Part shown: piece by piece, positions 43,415-51,810 of the stretch
Layout of the letters: each line of letters begins with the position of its first letter
How positions within the stretch are numbered: position 1 is the stretch's first letter
Assembly (NCBI GenBank): GCA_023266575.1
Contig: JAHFPV010000004.1
Location: forward strand, 62,001-126,000
DNA from: Sphingobium sp.
GTDB taxonomy: Bacteria > Pseudomonadota > Alphaproteobacteria > Sphingomonadales > Sphingomonadaceae
DNA: 64,000 bases
Direction of reading: 5' to 3'
Made by a program: the position numbers and the translations under genes
Notes under the pieces: model-generated
Told to the model about the DNA's origin: nothing
What the model saw: only the letters and a program-made list of their open reading frames with translations
Database searches by the model: none

Positions 43415-44583
43415 GCGGGCTTTTTGGGCAACTCCACCTCGCCCTTGGCGGTCGCCAGCGTCACGCCGACCTGATTCATCAACCGACATTCCACCTGCAC
43501 CATGTGGCACCCTTCCTCATCGACAAATTTGTCGAGGATGGAGCCGCTCGTCACCGTGATGTCGCCAGTCAGGGCGGGACCGCGATAGTTGCAGGCGGAA
43601 TGGCGCACCATGCCCCACTCGCCTGCCCAGCCCGCGAAATAGTCCGTGATCCAAGCCCCCATCGACGCGCCATAGCCATAGCCGCGCGGCATCCCGATGA
43701 AGCGTGCCCAGCGCGGGAACAGATGCCCGCGTGACGGGCCGATATAGGCACCGTCGGTAAATTCGGGATTGATCGCCTCCATCACCGGGTCATTTTCATG
43801 CCCCGCCATTTCCTTGACGAAGCCCAGCGCTTCCATGTCGAGATCGGTGCGGCGATGGGTGCCGCCCCATTGGGTGAACATATAGGCGCGCCATTCGGTG
43901 GTGAAGGACACGATCGAGTGGGGACCGATCACCCGCTGCGGCAAGGCCGCGCCGACCACCACATCATCCCACCAGCGCCGGTCATGGCCCAGATCGTGCA
44001 GCATCTGGATCCATTCCATCTTGCGCACTTCCAGCGTTTCCAGCTCATCGTCGGTCCAGACCGGATCGTCAAAGCCATCGGTCGGCGCATTATTCTTGCC
44101 CGCCGCCTGATTGTAGCGGATCGTGGTGGAACGCTGTTTGGCGATCAGGTCGCCGTCATGATTATAGTAGAAATTGTCGCCGCGCTGGAAACAGGTAGGC
44201 CCAGCGAATTTGGTGTCCTTGACCATGTAGTCGAACGGAATTCGCTCGTTCCAGATGCGGTCGCCACCCTTCATGCGGGGGCCATAAAACCACCACTCGT
44301 CGCCACCGAACAGCAAATGGCTGTTGGGGATGCTGCCCACGCAGGCGGGCGCGGAGCCATGGGCGCAATCCATGGTGACGGCGAAACTTTGCGGCGCAAC
44401 CAGCCCGCCCCAGCGGCTTTGCGCGGCATAGCCTGCATCATAATGGAGCCGGTTGGGGTAGCGCATCCCCTGCACCCAGCGGCGAATATCGCTATTGGCG
44501 ATCGGCTCCACCATGCGGGCAGGCTGGATCGGCTTGCCCAGATATTGGTCGATATCCGAACAATCGAGCGTCGGGCTGGTCAT
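43411..44583 (-). CDS. MaoC-like/FAS1-type dehydratase family protein (double hot-dog)
   Basis: A 390-residue cytoplasmic protein with two probable hot-dog halves, as in fused MaoC or FAS1-like dehydratases. The N-terminal half has RYPNRLHYDAGYAAQSRWGG and GLVAPQSFAVTMDC; the C-terminal half has FIGMPRGYGYGASMGAWITDYF and DITVTSGSILDKFVDEEG, with VECRLMNQVGVTLATAKGEVEL at the end. Such proteins hydrate or dehydrate acyl-CoA or related intermediates in ring-degradation pathways. The length is above the usual 150 for a single domain. An AraC-type regulator lies upstream on the same strand. Confidence 0.72.
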   Translation of the reverse strand: MTSPTLDCSDIDQYLGKPIQPARMVEPIANSDIRRWVQGMRYPNRLHYDAGYAAQSRWGGLVAPQSFAVTMDCAHGSAPACVGSIPNSHLLFGGDEWWFYGPRMKGGDRIWNERIPFDYMVKDTKFAGPTCFQRGDNFYYNHDGDLIAKQRSTTIRYNQAAGKNNAPTDGFDDPVWTDDELETLEVRKMEWIQMLHDLGHDRRWWDDVVVGAALPQRVIGPHSIVSFTTEWRAYMFTQWGGTHRRTDLDMEALGFVKEMAGHENDPVMEAINPEFTDGAYIGPSRGHLFPRWARFIGMPRGYGYGASMGAWITDYFAGWAGEWGMVRHSACNYRGPALTGDITVTSGSILDKFVDEEGCHMVQVECRLMNQVGVTLATAKGEVELPKKPA

Positions 44584-44694
44584 GTCTCTCTCCTGTCATG
44601 CGTCTGCCGTCGCGACGTGGCGGGTCGGCGGAATTGCGATGGAGACTAGCAGCGGCCCCAAGGCAGCTGCTTGACGGATTTGGACAGTGTAAGC

Positions 44695-45708
44695 TTAGCC
44701 GCGTGCCGCCGCGCGGATCGCGGTGGGCGCAGCACCCAGCCATAAATGGCAACTACGGGTCAGCACCGACTGTTCGGCAAAGCCCAGCTTCTCCGAAATG
44801 ACCATGACGTCCAGATCGGTCTGGCGCAGATAATAAAGCAGCATGTCGCGCCGCACCTCATCCTTGATCGTCTGGAAGGCGGTGCCTTCCGCGCGCAACC
44901 GGCGATGCAGGGTGCGCGGGTGCAGGCCAAGCTGCACGGCGACCTGCGCATTGGAACAATCGCCGACGCCCAGCCCCTGCATGATCAGGCCGCGCACCTG
45001 CGCGTGCAACGGGGGATGATGATCAGGGAAATGCGTGCGGATATAGGCGGTCACGGCGCTCAGCGCATCGGCGTCCGGCGCGACAATCGGGCAGGTCATG
45101 TCCCGGTCAGCGAAGCTGATGCCATCCTCGCTCTGGCCGAAATGCACAGGACAACCGAAATGGCGGCGATAGAGGGGAAGCGGCGAGAGCGGTTGATGTC
45201 GGAAATGGACCCGGCGCGCGCGGGCGCGACTGCCCGTCAGGTCCATCGCGGTCAAATGCCCCAGCAGCAATATCTGCTCCATCGCCTGCGCCCGGTCGGG
45301 CATGGCGTCTAGCAAGATGTCATGGCCGACAAACACATGACGGACTGACGGGAAACGGCGTAGCCAGAGCCGCGCGGCCAGGCTGTGGGCATAGCTGTGG
45401 CGGCTGGCATAATCGAGCGCATCGCCCAGCGTCGTCGAGTTGCGCATCGCCTGCCCCAGCGGCCCGAACATCGCGCCGCCGCGTTGACGCAGGGCCAGGC
45501 GCAGGCCGAAATCGGGACGGTCCAACGCCCCAGCGCTATGTTCCAGCAACAGGACCAACTGACGATAACCGATGCTGGGGTCCGCCGGATCAAGCCCGGC
45601 TTGATGCAACAGCAGGACAGGATCGCCCCCCAGATCGCGCACCAATTCAGGGTAGAAGCGCAACAGGCGGGCATGGACGGCCTCGAACGGATCGCTCCTC
45701 TCGGTCAT
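44695..45708 (-). CDS. AraC-family transcriptional regulator (arabinose-binding-like N-domain)
   Basis: A 337-residue regulator. The N-terminal part (PSIGYRQLVLLLEHSA, DFGLRLALRQRGGAMFGPLGQA) matches the PF12625-type domain of catabolic AraC regulators. The C-terminal two-HTH domain begins about residue 230 (SNAQVAVQLGLHPRTLHRRL, then VISEKLGFAEQSVLTRSCHLWLGAAP). It sits between the hot-dog protein gene and the divergent SnoaL-like gene, so it probably activates both catabolic units in response to a pathway compound. The effector is not identifiable from sequence. Confidence 0.88.
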   Translation of the reverse strand: MTERSDPFEAVHARLLRFYPELVRDLGGDPVLLLHQAGLDPADPSIGYRQLVLLLEHSAGALDRPDFGLRLALRQRGGAMFGPLGQAMRNSTTLGDALDYASRHSYAHSLAARLWLRRFPSVRHVFVGHDILLDAMPDRAQAMEQILLLGHLTAMDLTGSRARARRVHFRHQPLSPLPLYRRHFGCPVHFGQSEDGISFADRDMTCPIVAPDADALSAVTAYIRTHFPDHHPPLHAQVRGLIMQGLGVGDCSNAQVAVQLGLHPRTLHRRLRAEGTAFQTIKDEVRRDMLLYYLRQTDLDVMVISEKLGFAEQSVLTRSCHLWLGAAPTAIRAAARG

Positions 45709-45817
45709 GATGATCCCCTCCGGCGGTGCCGCGGTGATGATGCGCTCCTGTCCAGATTCGTCAAGCCAATCACCACGCCGACGCGCGATAATCGCGGGAA
45801 CGAAGGAGAGGATGGAA

Positions 45818-46369
45818 ATGCCCGACGATGCGGCGGCGTGGCGGTTTTCGCACGACCGGCAGCAGATCAGCGACTGTCTGGCGCGGCTGGCGCGGGGTGA
45901 GGACCGGCGCGACGCAGCCTTGATCAGTGCCAGCTTCTGGCCGGATGCGACGACGGACTATGGCATATTCGCGGGCGATTTTGCCGCCTATCTCGCCTGG
46001 GTGGTGCCGGGGTCGGATGCCATCGCAGTGACTCAGCATATATTGGGACAAAGCCATGTCGTTTTGGAGGGCGACAGCGCGCGGGTCGAAACCCAGGTCA
46101 GCGCCTATCACCGCATCGATGCGGGCGAAGGCGCTCGTGATGTGTGGCTGGGCGGTCGCTATCTGGATGAGATGGAACGGCGCGCGGACGAGTGGCGGAT
46201 CATTCGCCGCATCATGGTCTATGACTGGTTCCGCGATGATGGCCCCGCGGTCGACTGGTCGCAGGGGCTGATGGGCATGGCGTTCAGCGGTCCGGACTTT
46301 ACCGGCCGCGCCCAGGGCGATGTCAGTGAAACCTTCTTCGCGGGCCGTGATCGAGATAATGAGGAGTAG
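45818..46369 (+). CDS. SnoaL/NTF2-like protein (first)
   Basis: A 183-residue alpha-beta barrel protein of the SnoaL-like superfamily. It has the helix ISDCLARLARGEDRRDAALI, the strand FWPDATTDYG and later ARVETQVSAYHRI, LGGRYLDEMERRADEWRI. Members include scytalone-dehydratase-like and ring-isomerising enzymes, but many have no known activity. ATG 45818 is preceded by AAGGAG at 9 bp; ATG 45812 is too close. It is 6 bp upstream of an SDR gene and resembles the protein encoded at 47247, indicating duplication within one catabolic operon. Confidence 0.75.
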   Translation: MPDDAAAWRFSHDRQQISDCLARLARGEDRRDAALISASFWPDATTDYGIFAGDFAAYLAWVVPGSDAIAVTQHILGQSHVVLEGDSARVETQVSAYHRIDAGEGARDVWLGGRYLDEMERRADEWRIIRRIMVYDWFRDDGPAVDWSQGLMGMAFSGPDFTGRAQGDVSETFFAGRDRDNEE

Positions 46370-46375
46370 CACGGG

Positions 46376-47257
46376 ATGGGACAGCTGACAGGCAAGGTGG
46401 CCGTCGTCACCGGCGCAAGCCGGGGGATCGGCAAGGGCATTGCGCTCGCGTTGGCGGAGCAGGGCGCGACCGTCTATGTGACGGGCCGCACTGTGAAAGA
46501 CGGCGATCACGCTCTGCCCGGCACGGTCGGCGAGACGGCGACGCAATGCGATGCGCGCGGAGGCCAGGGCATCGCTGTCGCAGTCGATCATGGCGATGAC
46601 GCCCAAGTCGCCGCACTGTTCGATCGCGTGGCGCAGGAGCAGGGTCGGCTCGATATTCTGGTCAACAACGCCTTCGCACTGCCGGAGGATCTGACCACCC
46701 CCCTGCCCTTCTGGGAAAAGCCGCTGTCCAATTGGGAGATGGTGGATGTGGGGGTGCGGTCCAACTTCACCGCCGCCTGGCACGCGGCAAAGATCATGAC
46801 GCCGCAGCGATCAGGCTTGATTGTCGCGGTTTCGGGCTATGTCGGGGTCACCTATACTTATGGTACGGTGTTCGGCACCTGCAAATCGGCCGTGGACCGG
46901 ATGGCGCGGGACATGGCGATCGAACTGGAACCGCATAATGTCGCCTCGCTCTCGCTGTGGCAGGGGCTGACCTTCACCGAGCGGGCCAACCGCAATCTGG
47001 CGGCCAACCCTGCCATGAAGAGCCGTACCGTCACCAATCCGCTGGTCGGCTGCTCGCCCGAATTTCCAGGCCTCGTCATCGCTGCGCTGGCGGTCGATCC
47101 AGCGATCATGGAGCGGTCGGGCGGCACCTTCATCACCGCCGAGGTCGCGCAGGACTATGGTATTGCCGATATCGACGGGAAGATCATCCCGTCGCTGCGG
47201 GCCGAACGCGGATCGCCGATCTGGCGCCCCATCAAGGAGTCCGGCCATGGACACTGA
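46376..47257 (+). CDS. SDR-family protein with Phe at the catalytic Tyr position
   Basis: A 293-residue Rossmann-fold protein of the DHRS1-like SDR group. The cofactor motif is VVTGASRGIGKGIA and the NNA motif is LVNNAFALP. Where SDRs have Ser and Y-x3-K, this protein has Ser153 but F-G-T-C-K with Phe166 and Lys170. The spacing (13 residues from Ser) shows that Phe replaces the catalytic Tyr. It may be non-catalytic, use another acid, or act on a substrate that supplies the proton. It is flanked by two SnoaL-like genes and overlaps the second by 11 bp. Confidence 0.85.
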   Translation: MGQLTGKVAVVTGASRGIGKGIALALAEQGATVYVTGRTVKDGDHALPGTVGETATQCDARGGQGIAVAVDHGDDAQVAALFDRVAQEQGRLDILVNNAFALPEDLTTPLPFWEKPLSNWEMVDVGVRSNFTAAWHAAKIMTPQRSGLIVAVSGYVGVTYTYGTVFGTCKSAVDRMARDMAIELEPHNVASLSLWQGLTFTERANRNLAANPAMKSRTVTNPLVGCSPEFPGLVIAALAVDPAIMERSGGTFITAEVAQDYGIADIDGKIIPSLRAERGSPIWRPIKESGHGH

Positions 47258-47807
47258 TCGTATCGCCCGCCTCGACGCGCTGCTCGACCGGCAAGACATC
47301 GCCGACTGCATCGCCCGCTTTGCCCGCGGCATGGACCGGTTCGACCGAGCGCTGTTCCTGTCGGCCTTCCACCCCGACGCCACCATCGCTGCCGGGCCAT
47401 TTGTCGGGGAACCCGCGCCACTCTATGACTGGGCGACGGGCCTGCATGAGACCGGGCAGGAGGCCACTCATCATATTCTCCTAAACCAGACGATCGACAT
47501 TGACGGCGACACCGCGCATGTCGAAACCTATTATCTGTTCGTTGGCCGCAATCGCGACGCCAGCAACTGGATCGCGGGCGGGCGCTATCTCGACCGGATG
47601 GAGCGACGCAACGGCGCGTGGAAGATCGCGCTGCGCAGTAATGTCATCGAATGGTCAGGGCTGGTCCCCACCCTCCCCCTGCCCTTTGCCGACTGGCCGG
47701 GGATCGACGCGAATGGCGTGTCGGCCCGCGACAGAAGCGATCCGTCCTATCAACGCCCCTTGGTCAATTATCGCCCTGCCCATATACCCGCAATGGAGCA
47801 TGATTAG
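47247..47807 (+). CDS. SnoaL/NTF2-like protein (second)
   Basis: A 186-residue SnoaL-like protein. Its opening RLDALLDRQDIADCIARFARG, with FHPDATIAAGPFVG and later HVETYYLFVGR, GGRYLDRMERRNGAWKI, parallels the first SnoaL-like protein, so the two are probably paralogues. ATG 47247 has AAGGAG upstream and lies inside the last codons of the SDR gene. Catalysis is likely on a cyclic or enolic intermediate, inferred from family and operon. The replication region of the replicon starts directly after it. Confidence 0.77.
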   Translation: MDTDRIARLDALLDRQDIADCIARFARGMDRFDRALFLSAFHPDATIAAGPFVGEPAPLYDWATGLHETGQEATHHILLNQTIDIDGDTAHVETYYLFVGRNRDASNWIAGGRYLDRMERRNGAWKIALRSNVIEWSGLVPTLPLPFADWPGIDANGVSARDRSDPSYQRPLVNYRPAHIPAMEHD

Positions 47808-47820
47808 GCCCGAAACACAG

Positions 47821-47908
47821 CGTGTTATCACGTCGCATCCGACGTGGTTTCAGAACCGCTCCAGCGTGTTTTCAGGTCCGATCGGACGTGGGATCGGTTT
47901 TGCCTACC
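47821..47908. repeat. Iteron-like direct repeats, 22-bp period
   Basis: Repeat starts are at 47821, 47843, 47865 and 47887, each exactly 22 bp apart. The third reads CGTGTTTTCAGGTCCG; the first and second differ at a few positions (CGTGTTATCACGTCG, CGTGGTTTCAGAACCG), and the fourth is degenerate (CGTGGGATCGGTTTTG). Two helical turns between copies is the usual arrangement for Rep-bound iterons. Related single copies flank repA on its other side. Confidence 0.65.
47829..47846. repeat. Inverted repeat spanning the first two iteron-like copies
   Basis: CACGTCG-CATC-CGACGTG has perfect 7-bp arms with a 4-bp centre. It lies inside the 22-bp repeat array upstream of parA. Candidate roles are a ParA autoregulation operator or a parS-like partition site. 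Neither is shown by sequence alone. Confidence 0.45.
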
Positions 47909-48252
47909 CCTGCCCGACTCATGGAAATGGGCGGAGAAAAGCAGCGCGGACCAAGCCCTAACCCTGCTAATCCCAGAATAAATCTCTAAGCCGACAGCGC
48001 GGCGTGACAGATCAAAACGGCTCAAGGTTGGCCATCCATCTCAATCAGAGCATCAGAGTTGAGGTTGATAGGCTATCAAGACGCTCCAAACCCATCCGCT
48101 GCGACCCGACACCAAGGTTATGGTTTGGCGATATCGCAATGCAACAAGTCGGTATTATCGACGACTCTCACCGCTGGTTTGACTTTCGAGGCAAAATAGG
48201 CGCATTAAACGCCAACCAATTTACTGCCCATGATTCGGCGATGCGAGGCACC

Positions 48253-49443
48253 ATGTCGTTTACAGTCAACACACTGCGTAACGTCACCACAGCCTGCCAG
48301 CAAATGCGCGATCATATCAAGACGATCGTGTTCCGGCCGGACAATCACAAGACGCTCGATATCACTTTCGGCCCGACAGTCGCCGCCGAACTGATCGGCC
48401 GGACCCCCGAAGCGCTGGCCAAGGCGGAAGCCAAAGGCCGCCTGCCCCAGCCCAAGCAACTGCCTAACGGCCGCCGCTACTACACGCTGGAGGATCTGAC
48501 ACAGATTCGCACCGCGCTTGGCATACAGGTGGGCAAGCAGCCAGACGAAGATGCGGTCGTGCTGGCAGTGCAGAATTTCAAGGGCGGGGTCGGCAAAAGC
48601 ACGATCACCAAGCATCTGGCCGACTATCTCGCCCTGCACGGGTACAGCGTGCTGGTGATCGACTGCGACCCGCAGGCCTCCACCACAACGATGTTCGACA
48701 TCCAGCCCGAAACGCTGATCGATGACGAACAGACGCTGGGTGCGTTCCTCTCGCCCCGCAGCACCTTCAGCGATTTTTCGCAAACGATCCGCGACACGCC
48801 ATGGCCGACGATCAAGATCGTGCCGTCCAGCCTGGGGCTGCAGGACGCCGAATGGGATCTGACCGCGACCCTTCGCGAAGGCGGACAGGCCGTGCGCGAA
48901 GGCTTGCAGGCGCTGCGTATCGGCATTGCCAGCGTGACCAAGGATTTCGACATCATCCTGCTCGACCCGCCGCCAGCCATGGGCTTTCTGGGTCTCAACG
49001 TCATGGCCGCGGCAACCGGCCTGCTGATCCCGGTGCCTGCGCGTCAGCTCGACTATCTCTCGACCATCCATTTCATGGACACGATCGCGGACAATATCGA
49101 GATTCTCGAAGAAAATGGCACGCCGGTGGACTATGGCTTCATCCGAGTGGTCTGCTCCGCCTTCTCGCCCAGCAAGCCGGGTGAGAATGATATGTGGCGG
49201 ATCATGCAGGCTACCTATGCCGGGCTGCTGCTGGGGCAACCGATCCTGGCGTCGGAGGAAATCAAGAACGCTACCCAGGCGTTCCGCTCCATCTATGAAT
49301 CCAAACCGTCCGCCTCGCACCAGACCTATACGCGCTGCCGCGACAATCTAGACGCGGTCTTTGCCGAGGTCGAGCAGCAGATCCGCCAGCAATGGCCATC
49401 GACCAGCCTGACCGCTGACGCCAGCGTGGGTGTTGCCGCATGA
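48253..49443 (+). CDS. parA: Partition ATPase ParA
   Basis: A 396-residue plasmid partition ATPase of the ParA type with an N-terminal regulatory domain. The N-terminal about 115 residues include a MerR-like or HTH-like segment (AELIGRTPEALAKAEAKGRLP and NGRRYYTLEDLTQIR). The deviant Walker A is QNFKGGVGKSTITKHLADYL, then VIDCDPQASTT and ILLDPPPAMGFL. It moves the replicon DNA with ParB and probably represses its own promoter. ATG 48253 is chosen as the first start giving family-like sequence; ATG 48241 is next. It overlaps parB by ATGA. Confidence 0.93.
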   Translation: MSFTVNTLRNVTTACQQMRDHIKTIVFRPDNHKTLDITFGPTVAAELIGRTPEALAKAEAKGRLPQPKQLPNGRRYYTLEDLTQIRTALGIQVGKQPDEDAVVLAVQNFKGGVGKSTITKHLADYLALHGYSVLVIDCDPQASTTTMFDIQPETLIDDEQTLGAFLSPRSTFSDFSQTIRDTPWPTIKIVPSSLGLQDAEWDLTATLREGGQAVREGLQALRIGIASVTKDFDIILLDPPPAMGFLGLNVMAAATGLLIPVPARQLDYLSTIHFMDTIADNIEILEENGTPVDYGFIRVVCSAFSPSKPGENDMWRIMQATYAGLLLGQPILASEEIKNATQAFRSIYESKPSASHQTYTRCRDNLDAVFAEVEQQIRQQWPSTSLTADASVGVAA

Positions 49444-50459
49444 GCCGCCGGTCCCTGATCAGCGAAGCACTGGCCGCCTCGCTCAACGATCCTGCCCCCG
49501 CGCCCGTCCCGGCGAGCGATGCCAATCCTGCGGCTCCGCGCCCCAATTTCACCAACAAACGGCTGGAAGCCTTTGGTGAGGCGGCGCGGATCGTCAAACG
49601 CCCGACGATCCGATTGAAGCCGTCGGAATGTTCGATCTGGTCGGGCAATGCGCGCGACTATTCGCTGCTCGATGAAAATCGTCTGCGCAGCCTGATCGAT
49701 TCTATCCTGGCCGAGGGCGGCAATCGCATCCCCGCCGTGGTGCGCCGCACGCCGCAGGGCGAACTGCCCTATGAACTGGTCACCGGCACGCGGCGGCACT
49801 GGGCGATCGCCTGGCTCAACGCTAATCATTACCCCGACATCGAACTGATCGCGATCATCGAGGATCTGGACGATGAAGCAGCCTTCCGCCTGGCCGATAT
49901 CGAAAATCGCGAGCGGGAGGATATTTCCGATCTCGAACGCGGGGCGAACTACAAGGCGGCGGTCGATCGCTTCTATGGCGGCGTTCAGTTGCGCATGGCC
50001 GAGCGGCTCAAAATCTCCAAGTCGCAGCTGTCGCGCTATATTGCGCTCACCGAAATCCCGCCCCTGCTGGTCAGCGCCTTTCACTCGCCGATGGACCTTC
50101 AGGCCAAATATGCCGAGAAACTCCTGCCCCTGCTGCGTGATCCTACCGCACGCGCCAAGCTGGAGGCCGCGGCTGATCAGATCGCGTCGGAACAGAGCTT
50201 TCGCCGGTCTGGTGATGAACCGCCCATAGCCGGTTCGGAAGTGCTGGCGCGCCTGCTCAAGGCTGTAACTACCAAGGGCCGGGTGCAGAAGGCGACGATC
50301 GCAGCTGCGGACGGCGCGACGGTTGGGCAGGTCGACAAGGACCAGCAGAAACTTTTGACGCTGACGCTGATGCCATCCGACCTGTCGACCGACGATATAT
50401 TGGCGGCGCTCCGCCCGGTGATCGAGCAGGCGAAGATCATGCGGGCACGGCGGCGCTAG
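49440..50459 (+). CDS. parB: Partition protein ParB
   Basis: A 339-residue DNA-binding partner of ParA. The ParB N-domain shows LDENRLRSLIDSILAEGGNR, then VTGTRRHWAIAWL, the box II-type nuclease-like or CTPase motif. The central HTH is VQLRMAERLKISKSQLSRYI. The C-terminus from about 270 is a probable dimerisation domain. It binds a centromere-like site on the replicon; candidates are the inverted repeat and iteron-like motifs near parA. It overlaps parA by ATGA and is followed by an AT-rich 100-bp gap before repA. Confidence 0.93.
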   Translation: MSRRSLISEALAASLNDPAPAPVPASDANPAAPRPNFTNKRLEAFGEAARIVKRPTIRLKPSECSIWSGNARDYSLLDENRLRSLIDSILAEGGNRIPAVVRRTPQGELPYELVTGTRRHWAIAWLNANHYPDIELIAIIEDLDDEAAFRLADIENREREDISDLERGANYKAAVDRFYGGVQLRMAERLKISKSQLSRYIALTEIPPLLVSAFHSPMDLQAKYAEKLLPLLRDPTARAKLEAAADQIASEQSFRRSGDEPPIAGSEVLARLLKAVTTKGRVQKATIAAADGATVGQVDKDQQKLLTLTLMPSDLSTDDILAALRPVIEQAKIMRARRR

Positions 50460-50559
50460 GGCCAAGGGATGAAAAGCTAAAAAATCTTCTTTTATTGTTA
50501 TATTTCAGAATGTTATCGCAATTTTCCCCCTGGAGGGAATACGGGACGGGACCGATAGG
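50460..50559. promoter_or_regulatory. AT-rich gap between parB and repA
   Basis: This 100-bp stretch is much richer in A and T than its surroundings (TTTTATTGTTATATTTCAG and TGTTATCGCAATTTT). It contains TTTCAGAAT, similar to the core of the iteron-like motif but without its CGTG. It may carry the repA promoter, a control site, or part of an origin melting region. Confidence 0.4.
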
Positions 50560-51810
50560 GTGGAGATTGAGGGCGAACTCAAGACGGCGCTGAAAGAGCG
50601 CAAGGTCCAGTTCGAAATGTTCTTCACCCTGCCTGATTTCAGCGACATTTCGTTGCGTGATTATCAGGAAACGATGCAGCGCCCCTTCTTCAGCCTGTCG
50701 AAGCGCAAGCGCATCAAGCCCATCGATTATACCAGTCCCGACAAGTCGGTGAGCGTCCATGTCTCACCCAATCCCGCCTATGGCATGGCGACGATCTGGG
50801 ACGCGGACATCATGATCTACCTTGCCTCCCATCTCAACGAATTGCGCGAACGCGGGGCCAATGATCTGTCGCCTGTGATCCGGCTCCAACCTGGCGATCT
50901 GCTCAAACGCATCTGCTGGGGGACGAGCGGCCGCGCCTATGAGCGGCTGGTCAATGCGCTGGACCGGCTTCAAGCGACGACGATCAAGACCAACATCCGC
51001 GCCAGTGCCAAGAGTCGCGAGACAACTTTCTCCTGGATCGACAGCTATACGCATCTGGTCGACGAACGCACTCAACGGTCGTTGGGCATGGAAATCACTT
51101 TGTCCAAATGGTTCTTTGACGGGGTGATGGACAAGCGCAACGTGCTATCGATTTCACCGCTCTATTTCGAGATTACCAGTGGTTTGGGCAAATGGCTCTA
51201 TCGCGCCTCGCGCAAACATGCCGGAGGCAATGGCGCGGAAGGCTTTACCATCGGTTTCGAGACGCTGCACCAGAAGAGCGGCAGCGAGAGCCTCTATCCC
51301 GTTTTCAAACGCAAACTGCTGGATCTTGCGCGCGTCAATGACCTGCCTGATATCAGTCTGGAAGTGATTGACGGCGATGGCCCACGCCCCAAGATGAAAA
51401 TGGTGATGCGGCGGCATCTGAGTGAGCGGGCGAGAACAAGGCGACAGGCCGCCCTCCCCTCCCCGGCCCAGCACGATCAGGATATGGTCGATCCGCGTCT
51501 GGCGCTGGGTATGATTTCCAGTCTGTCCAAAGGAATGCGGGTCAGCACGGATGACGCGCCGCGACGTGTGATCGGAACGCCACCTGCGCGCCGATCCGAT
51601 GCTGCTGCCCGTACGATCTCCAGCAGAATGATCGACGCTGAAATTTATTCCGCCATTCGCGCCGACTTCCCTGGTTGGGACTATAACGAGCTGCTGCGCC
51701 GCTTCGACGCATTTCTTGGGGCTAATCCCTCAGAATTGCCGCGCAACTATTCCAAGCGCTTCTATGGCTTCGTCAAGGAACATCACCGGCGCAATAAATA
51801 TCGCCTGTGA
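50560..51810 (+). CDS. repA: Replication initiator RepA (RPA family)
   Basis: A 416-residue initiator of the RPA (PF10134-type) family found on alphaproteobacterial, especially sphingomonad, plasmids. Family features are SKRKRIKPIDYTSPDKSVSV, MATIWDADIMIYLASHLNEL and ALDRLQATTIKTNIRA. A second winged-helix-like part spans about 190-290 (YFEITSGLGKWLYRASRKH, FTIGFETLHQKSG). The start is a GTG at 50560 with a poor ribosome site, which may limit expression; ATG 50617 would cut the family region. Together with parAB it marks a self-replicating secondary replicon. Confidence 0.92.
   Translation: MEIEGELKTALKERKVQFEMFFTLPDFSDISLRDYQETMQRPFFSLSKRKRIKPIDYTSPDKSVSVHVSPNPAYGMATIWDADIMIYLASHLNELRERGANDLSPVIRLQPGDLLKRICWGTSGRAYERLVNALDRLQATTIKTNIRASAKSRETTFSWIDSYTHLVDERTQRSLGMEITLSKWFFDGVMDKRNVLSISPLYFEITSGLGKWLYRASRKHAGGNGAEGFTIGFETLHQKSGSESLYPVFKRKLLDLARVNDLPDISLEVIDGDGPRPKMKMVMRRHLSERARTRRQAALPSPAQHDQDMVDPRLALGMISSLSKGMRVSTDDAPRRVIGTPPARRSDAAARTISSRMIDAEIYSAIRADFPGWDYNELLRRFDAFLGANPSELPRNYSKRFYGFVKEHHRRNKYRL

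Larger units (their letters stand above)
47808..48252. other. Non-coding region before parA, likely part of the replication/partition control region
   Basis: A 445-bp stretch without a convincing gene. It starts with four CGTG-led direct repeats at exact 22-bp spacing, followed by about 340 bp of lower-GC sequence. An in-frame extension of parA back to 48004 lacks ParA-like sequence. A possible promoter (TTGACT at 48179-48184, then a CATTAA-like element) lies 70 bp before parA but is weak. The region may also encode a regulatory RNA; none was identified. Confidence 0.5.

Noticed and set aside
48004-48252. Longer N-terminus for ParA
   Set aside because: The extra 83 residues have no ParA-like sequence and would cover the lower-GC control region; ATG 48253 fits the family better.
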